Assembly: GCA_949128115.1 (NCBI GenBank)
Contig: OX421966.1
Span: 68,197,416 to 68,261,415 of the forward strand
Length of the DNA: 64,000 nucleotides
Direction: 5' to 3'
Source of the DNA: Anaspis maculata
Taxonomy: Eukaryota > Arthropoda > Insecta > Coleoptera > Scraptiidae
This document shows, piece after piece, positions 57,699-64,000 of this stretch. Position numbers and translations under genes: made by a program. Each line of letters opens with the position of its first letter. Positions within the stretch are counted from its first letter, which is position 1. The notes under the pieces are model-generated. The model was not told the origin of the DNA. It did no database searches and saw only the letters and a program-made list of their open reading frames with translations.

Positions 57699-58541
57699 CA
57701 GGGTGTTTAGTACTGGTTATTACAAACTTTGAGGGAAGATTCCCCATCAAAAATAAAGTCGAAAGAACAAAAAAACTCATGGTCCTAAAATGCTTCCTTG
57801 AAAAGATACAGGGTGTTTAAGTTGACTTTTTTAAATCGTTTTTTCACCGTAACTTTTGAACCGTTCAACCGATTTCAACCAAATTTGAATCAAAGTTTAG
57901 TAGAATAAGTCTCTATCAAACAATAATACAACAATTCTTCAAAAATTTCCAGGGGCATAGATAATAGGAGACTGTCCCCTATTTCCTCCCTATTTTTCAC
58001 CCCCTAGTTATTTTTCCAAATTATTCTTATTTTTGGACTTATTTCAGTCGAGAAATCATGAGTTTTCTTGGATTTTAATTTTTAGGCCTTTGAAAGTGGC
58101 GATTTCGAGATGTTTTCCAAAGTTTCAAACCCAAATATCTCAGAAATGAAGCCTTCAATCAAAATTTTGCAAGAGTAACTTTTTTTTCTAAATTGAACGT
58201 GAAATTCAAAAATAAGAATAATTTGGGAAAAATAACTAGGGCGGGGGGAAATAGGGGGGAAAATAGGAGCCGATCCCCTATTATGCCCCTGGGAATTTTT
58301 GAAGAATTGTTGTATCATTGTTCGATAGAGACTTATTCTACTAAATTTTGGTTTAAATTTGGTTAAAATCGGTCGAACGGTTCAAAAGTTACGGTGAAAA
58401 AACGATTAAAAAAAGTCAACTTCAACACCCTGTATCTTTTTAAGGAAGCATTTTAGGACCATGAGTTTTTTGTTCTTTCGACTTTATTTTTGATGGGGAA
58501 TCTTCCCTCAAAGTTTGTAATAACCAGTACCAAACACCCTG
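57699..58541. mobile_element. Palindromic element (CAGGGTGTTTAG), TATA-flanked, 0.84 kb
   Basis: Left TATA|CAGGGTGTTTAGTACTGGT, right ACCAGTACCAAACACCCTG|TATA. Arms pair around a centre near 58085. It shares a single TATA (57695-57698) with the preceding palindrome, so one inserted exactly at the target duplication of the other. Confidence 0.9.
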
Positions 58542-58545
58542 TATA

Positions 58546-59350
58546 CTTGACTAATAAGGCCACCATCTTCCATTCAGATGTAAAAGTTAAAACCGAGTGT
58601 AAAACACACGCCTCGCAATCGACAGCCTATTTTGCACAAGTTTTGTTTCGAGCGAGGTTTTGAGTCTTGTTAATGAGGTGAGTTTATCCGCCTGTTGTGT
58701 GCTTAATTGAAACCAATCGTAAAATTATAGTAGAATAGTAGAATAGTAGTAGAACCGTGTCGAGTGACCTGGGAGTCTCGTCATGCAATGCGAAAAATCG
58801 CGAGAAATTCGGGAAATCATAGGTTACTCCACACGGTACAAAAGTAATCCTACTATACCTACTTTGAAAAAGGACCAAGTCGAGAACCAAGTCTTACGAA
58901 AGCGGAATAACTCGGTATATAGGTACTGTACTATTCCTTGGATAATCTCCTAGGTTACTTTCGAGGTAACTTCCGTCGGAATGCATAAATTATTCCACGA
59001 TTTATCCCCGAATTAATTGCGTATCCGTCAAACTGACCCCTCGACTGGCCCCTAGCCGAGCACTTACCTTGATTCTCAATTATTCGTAACGACTCGCCAC
59101 AAACACGACGAACATTTCGACGAGCATGGTGTGCGTGCGACAACAAGAAAGTGACAACCAGGGTGACATCTATTACAGATCGTTTGAAATGGGATAATAC
59201 AGAATCCTGTATCAACGGTATCAAAAAGCTCACACTTGGTCGCCGATCAATCAATATCGAAATTAGAGATCAATATGAAGTAGGTAGGTAGGTACTTTCT
59301 TACGTTTTTCAATTAGGTAGAGCTAGCCAACAAATCAAGCTCATCAAGTA
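58546..59350. other. No recognisable gene
   Basis: Domain-free short frames; GTAGGTAGGTAGGTAC simple sequence at 59281-59294. Confidence 0.5.
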
Positions 59351-59365
59351 ATTGAGTAAAAATCT

Positions 59366-59578
59366 CAACGGATCTCCACGAAACCTCCATGGATCTCCAC
59401 GAAACCTCCATGGATCTCCACGAAACCTCCATGGATCTCCACAAAACCTCCACGGATCCCCACGGATCCCCAAAAATCTCCATGGACCCCCACGGATCTC
59501 CACGGATCTCCACGGATCCCCACGGATCTCCACCAAACCCCCACGGATCTCCACCAAACCCCCACGGATCTCCAAGGC
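59366..59578 (+). repeat. GGATCTCCAC minisatellite, right end
   Basis: Units alternate GGATCTCCAC with (G/A)AAACCTCCAT and CCAAACCCCCAC. Same orientation as the left-end array, and followed by GGACAAAAAACCTCCA, also present near the left end, before the inverted terminus. Confidence 0.9.
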
Positions 59579-59622
59579 CAGGGACAAAAAACCTCCACAG
59601 TGGTCAACCCCTCGCTCACACC

Positions 59623-61960
59623 CTACTTAACATGGAAAACTTTTTCTTATCTGTATGGTAGTGATCACTGATCATAACCCCATTAGAATGAAGAATCATC
59701 TAATCAATGCTGGGAATACCCCGAACAACTCTCCTAAATGGAATCTTAGAAGCGCAAGCGCCTGCAACTGGCTCCAATATTCTGACTAAACTATTGATAG
59801 TAAACTTGAGTCCAAGTCCTTCAGCGGAAAAGACATCAATAAGTCTGTCAAAAAATCTACTATCATCATGCTGTCTGCTGCCCACAACCATATAGGTGAA
59901 TCTTTTATTCCAAAGAACCGTAAACCAGTACTGTCGTGGAACAAAAAAGTTGCAGAAGCAATTAAAATCAGCAAAAATGCATTGAACAGACTTAAAAGAA
60001 CTAATTTCCCAGAAAATCTGTTGATCTTCAGGAAACTTAGAGCAGGAGCAAGGTATGTAGTTATGAAAAGTAGGGAAGAATCTTGGGAAAACTATGTTTC
60101 AACTATCAGTCCCTTGACTCCAGCGTCAGAGGTTAGAATAAAGTAAAACAACTCAAGTCTATAACTCGCCCCAGAATTGCAACCATTAAAAATAACAACC
60201 AAATATACGACATCGACAACGACATAGCTGGAATTATGACCGAACACTTTTGTGCAAATTCCAGTGATTCAAACTTCGACCAAGACTTCCTGCAGTACAA
60301 AAGAAACAGGGAATCTCAAGAGGTACGAACATCTTACAAACAACTTACATCCCTTAAATTTGCCACTTACTTTTGCAGAGCTCGAAGAAGCATTACAACC
60401 ATCCAAAGACACACTTGCCCCGGCCCTGACGATATCCCTTACGCCTTTCTCAAGAACTTGTCATGTAGTGCTGAGCTGAAACTACTGGACATTTACAACG
60501 AAATCTGGCAAACCCAAAAGTTTCCGAACTCTTGGTCCCACTCTACAGTCCTGCCTATCCTAAAACCTAATAAACCAACCGATGAAAAAAATGTCTACCG
60601 TCCAATATCGCTAACTTGCTCGATGTGCAAAGTTTTAGGATCATCAACACAATCGCCTGAACTGGTACCTGGAAAAACTCAATTCACTCCATGCTGGGCA
60701 AAATGGTTTTAGAAAGCATCGTTCAACTATTGACAACATTGTACAACTTGAGTCAGAAATACGTGGAGCCTTCGCTGTGAAACAAAGTCTGCTGGCAATC
60801 TTTTTCGACGTAGAGAAAGCTTACGATATGACTTGGACTCGACCAATCATAGACAAATTGATGGAGTGGGAAATTGGAGGGAACATTCTTGCCTTTATCC
60901 AAAACTCCATGAAAAACAGGACATTTAAGGTGAAAGTCAATAATATATTCTCACAAACAAAAGGTTCGGAAAACGGTGTGTCCCAAGAATCTGTATTAAA
61001 TGTGACTCTCTTTTTGATAGCGGTTAACGAAATACTTGAAAAGATCGAATCTCCCGTCCGCTGCGGCCTGTTTGCAGATGACTCAATCATATATCTTCGG
61101 GGAAAGGATCCTGATTCCATGCAAAGAATCTTACAGTCCACCTTACATACCATCGAAAATTGGAGCAAAACATCAGGCTTCAAATTCTCTGTTCAAAAAA
61201 CACACTGCATCAACTTCAACAAGTCCAAGCAGTTAAGATCACCACTTCTTTGCCTCCACGGCAAAAGGCTGGAATTCTCCAACCTAGCAAAGTTCTTGGG
61301 TGTCATATTTGATCATAAATTGTCCTGGAGAAACCACATAAGTCAAGTAAAATATCTTGCATCTGAAGTTTGAACCTCATGAAAGTCTTATCCAACCATT
61401 CCTGGGGAGTAGATTCTATAGGACTCTGTTGATGATATATCAAAGTCTGATAAGGCCCAAGCTTGACTATGGTGCCTTTGCATATATGACCACCAGAAAA
61501 TCATATCTCAAGTCCATGCAAACTATACAATCAATAACTATAAAAATTGCAACTGAGCCCTTCTGCACAACACCAGTGGAAAGTCTACTCGCACTAGTTA
61601 ATGAGCCTTCTCTTGAACTACGCACTAAGCGTATGACCCTGAACTACGTGATAAACATTTCAGTCAACTCAAAAAGCCCAAACTTTGACTTCGTATTCTC
61701 GAACAGGCATGAAGATCTCCACTACTCTAACAGGAACATAATCCCACCCATACACGGAAGAGTCAGTCGTATCCAACTAGAAATTGACTTCAAAATCCCT
61801 GAAACTTCGCATTGGCAAAACTCCTTGAATCCACCTTGGAAACTACCTAAAGTACAAACAATTCTTGACCTCGCGAAAAACAAAAAATCGGAAGTGAACC
61901 ACACTCTGATCAGGGCAAATTTTCTGGAATTCATCTCTTTTTTCCAAACCACAAGTTAAT
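59623..61960 (+). pseudogene. LINE ORF2: endonuclease end and reverse transcriptase
   Basis: Begins with the endonuclease C-terminal YLYGSDH motif (59660). RT motifs over several frames: CPGPDDIPYAFLK, NVYRPISLTCSM, FFDVEKAYDMTW (catalytic Asp), NGVSQESVLN (usual GVPQGSVL), GLFADDSIIYL (catalytic Asp pair), FLGVIFDHKLSW and IRPKLDYGAFAY. Frameshifts occur near 60150, 60710 and 61370, so it is inactive, but motifs are largely preserved. Confidence 0.9.
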
Positions 61961-62747
61961 CTACACAGATGGATCTAAAATTGACAACAATCAAGTGGCA
62001 TCAGTCATAATTACTCTATCCTCCAAAGATACTTAAGACCACCTCCAAAACCACAATTCCATCTTCACAGCAGAATTTTATGCTATCTCGTAGGCACTTG
62101 TCTATATTAAAACCGTCCCGGAACAAAGGTATGTAATTTGCTCGGATTCATTGAGCTTTACACGCCTTGAAGCAATTATATCTCCGCAACCCCGTAACAC
62201 AAAATATCAAAGATCAGCTCCTTGATTTAGCTGATAGGGTGAAATTTCTGTACACTCCAGCGCACGTCGGAATTGAGGGAAACGAAGAAGTGGACGATCT
62301 GGCAAAAAGAGCGACGACCTCTATCATTTTCACACCTTGCCAAGTGAATCCTCCAGATGATATCAAGACCCATATAAAAAAAAATAGTCACACTTTGGCA
62401 ACAAACTTGGAACCTGAAAGATACCTACCTCAAAAAGATTAAACTGTCCGTCTCTACTACCCTTAAGTACCCAGAAAAAAGAAAAGACCTAATAAAACTT
62501 TCTAGGCCCAGGCTCGGACACACCAGACTGACACACTTCTTTCTATTGTCCAGACAAGACCGTGTGCAGTGCGAAATCTGCCACGTCATACTAACCATCG
62601 AGCATATTCTCTATGTCTGCCCAAAATACAACATACAAACAACCATGCACAACATAACCGAAAGTGAAATCAACTTGATAAACCCAGACAAATACAGCTC
62701 TGTACTTTAACTTTCTGGAAGATATTGATGTATACGACTCCATATAA
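61955..62747 (+). pseudogene. LINE ORF2: RNase H and C-terminal zinc motif
   Basis: RNase H signatures: LIYTDGSKIDN, AEFYAIS, YVICSDSLS and YTPAHVGIEGNEEVDDLAKR, containing the conserved Asp and Glu residues. Then GHTRLTHFFLLSRQD and CEICHVILTIEHILYVCPKY, the C-x2-C...H...C tail motif of I/Jockey-type ORF2. The stop is near 62747 after FLEDIDVYDSI. Stops at 62034 and near 62090 break the frame. Confidence 0.86.
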
Positions 62748-64000
62748 GCCCTGAATAAAAAACAAAGCAGCTTAGTAGCTGATAACTCATCACGGTTGAT
62801 GCAGCAAAATAAACCCCAAGGAGAAAGGTCATACCTACGTTGTGCACAAATATAGTAAGTCCAAAGAAACTGAGAAATAATAGCGATTCCAATGTATACC
62901 GGGTACAACCACTGGTTTTTGGTATAAAATCCCTATAAACACAATGTAGGTGTACACCTCACACCTTGCCATTCATTGTTCACAAATTACCCCATTCCCA
63001 CAGAGGTGATATCAACCAGGAGCCAGCTACTCCATTCGAAAGCGGAGCAGATCCAAGAATCTTGATTCAATACTTCCAAAACCTACTCCTGGTTCCTCGT
63101 CAACTCATTGTTTTCGAAACCATGCGGGGAGGAGGCCCTCACAATCGCCAAATACTGCTTGCCTGCTTGAGTTTGACTAACGTTCTCAATAAATCTCAAC
63201 TGAATGTGATGGTAATAAATTTATTGGTTCATTTTACAATGATGAGAATACGATTTTTTTGAGTATAAACTCGATCTTTAACAAACTATAAACTAGTACG
63301 TTCAATACTATATATTTATAATACAATACAATAATAATAATAATAATCATAATATTCTTGAAAGTTTTACATATTACAATTTTTTTTTGTACAATAATTA
63401 AAAAGACGTGCTTTGGTTTGAGTAAACTAAAAAAGAAAACTTGACTCGGCCTAAAAAATATACAATATAGAAAATTTGGAATAACAACAAAAAAAATCTA
63501 TAGCGTTCATCTATGTACAAACAACAATATTTGAGAAAATCACACATGAATAAGTACTTATCGCCTATATTTTATATACAGTAATAATAATAATTAATAG
63601 AGACATAGCACAGTGGGTACCTATATGTATTATATTTTATTAGTTTAAATTTTATTTTTATACAGTGACGATAAATTGGGAATTGTAAGAGTAATATTTG
63701 GTAGTAAAGTATTTAGTTAAGTACATCATAGTAGTAGGTAGTAGTAGTGTAAAAATTAACCCTACGCAGACGTTGTGTGTGGAGGATAGAATTGTCTCAA
63801 AAGTCGCAGTGCAGAATTGACAAAATCGTGTAGGAACTTTGAAAAGTTTTTTACTTTTTTCTTTTACTTCATAATGTTCAACTTTTTTTTCTCATTATTT
63901 ATGTACAATAAGTTACTTATGGTAATCGTGATGATATGGTGCAGGGCACTGGGTGCTCGAATAAAAGTATCGAATAGTTTCCGGTGTAAAGCTCAAAAGT
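62748..64000. other. LINE tail and AT-rich sequence without a supported gene
   Basis: 62748-62880 still reads like degraded post-ORF LINE sequence (VADNSSRLMQQNKPQGERSY). The 98-codon frame at 62966-63262 is unrecognised and could be an exon or chance. AATAAA occurs at 63188 and 63217. 63322-63352 is an (AAT)n microsatellite. The remainder is AT-rich with no repeat ends detected. Confidence 0.45.

Larger units (their letters stand above)
46827..59614. mobile_element. 12.8-kb P-like DNA transposon with intact transposase gene
   Basis: Inserted in the LINE endonuclease. Terminal inverted repeats are CGAGGGGTCGACCAC and, inverted from the right end, CGAGGGGTTGACCAC (14 of 15). Target duplication ctcacacc at 46819-46826 and 59615-59622. 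Excision with one copy restores the LINE frame SPTLTPYLTW. Both ends carry GGATCTCCAC minisatellites in the same orientation. Cargo: a 3.6-kb composite element, the transposase and a small ORF on the minus strand, and two palindromes. An 8-bp duplication and the transposase motifs are compatible with the P superfamily. Whether the gene belongs to these termini, or to an inner element whose ends I missed, is inference. Confidence 0.8.
42640..62960 (+). mobile_element. I-like LINE relic, split by two insertions
   Basis: Plus-strand non-LTR retrotransposon. Pieces: ORF1 (about 43010-43750), endonuclease (44140-44554, 46727-46826, 59623-59680), RT (60200-61400), RNase H (61955-62330), C-terminal zinc motif and stop near 62747. 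The gaps are exactly a palindromic element (44555-46723) and the P-like element (46827-59614); deleting each plus one TSD rejoins the endonuclease frame. An RNase H after RT points to the I group in the broad sense (I/R1/LOA). The boundaries of its 5' and 3' ends are uncertain. Confidence 0.87.

Noticed and set aside
62966..63262. 98-codon plus-strand ORF after the LINE
   Set aside because: Starts in sequence next to the LINE tail and has no recognisable motif; cannot be supported as a host gene.
1..64000. tRNA or rRNA genes
   Set aside because: I saw no cloverleaf with conserved arms and no rRNA blocks by eye; a covariance-model scan would be decisive.

Overview
This window looks like a piece of a large, transposon-rich animal genome, most likely an arthropod and plausibly a hemipteran insect. 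That is inference from Ty3/Gypsy and I-like LINE relics with RNase H, a spliced P-like transposase gene, hAT MITEs, many long palindromic elements and scattered GTAGGTAC simple sequence; nothing fixes the species. I found no tRNA, rRNA, CRISPR array, bacterial operon or convincing single-copy host gene. Almost every recognisable feature is a mobile element, often nested inside another.

Layout. 1-2.8 kb: minus-strand Ty3/Gypsy element (gag, zinc knuckle, protease, RT, RNase H) running off the left edge. 2.8-4.4 kb: a 1-kb palindrome and a solo arm of the same family. 5.6-10.7 kb: a second, decayed Gypsy copy, split by 1.4 kb of non-coding DNA; a solo LTR lies at 13.0-13.4 kb. 14.1-15.2 kb: a TIR element with an inverted sister at 40.6-41.5 kb. 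15.4-15.8 kb: hAT-type MITE with 8-bp TSD. 15.9-20.2 kb: a third Gypsy integrase split by a 3.4-kb element whose ends are inverted arrays of CGGACAATTCGTCCCG-like units and whose body is satellite-like. 22.0-29.7 kb: a 7.7-kb foldback element (TSD gattct) with tandem repeats in both arms and two palindromes nested in its loop. 30.7-34.5 kb: a palindromic element (TSD TTA) carrying a nested hAT relic (perfect 8-bp TSD) that still encodes the hAT dimerisation motif. 35.8-40.4 kb: head-to-head Gypsy fragments, two palindromes and a third hAT-like MITE. 42.6-62.8 kb: one I-like LINE stretched over 20 kb by two insertions in its endonuclease domain, a 2.2-kb palindrome (TSD TAA) and a 12.8-kb element (8-bp TSD ctcacacc). 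Removing each insertion with one TSD copy restores the LINE reading frame across the junction.

The 12.8-kb element is the most interesting object. It carries an apparently intact two-exon minus-strand gene (about 1,100 codons, 61-bp intron) for a P-like DDE/RNase H-fold transposase with an N-terminal C2H2/BED-like finger and two sequences matching the PCNA-binding PIP-box consensus, followed by a small basic/acidic ORF. It also contains a 3.6-kb composite element, two abutting palindromes sharing a TATA, and subterminal GGATCTCCAC minisatellites.

A second theme is a set of long palindromes (0.65-3.7 kb) in two target-site classes: CAGG...CCTG termini flanked by TATA/TA, and TAGT...ACTA termini flanked by TAA/TTA. 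If transcribed, each would form a very long dsRNA hairpin.
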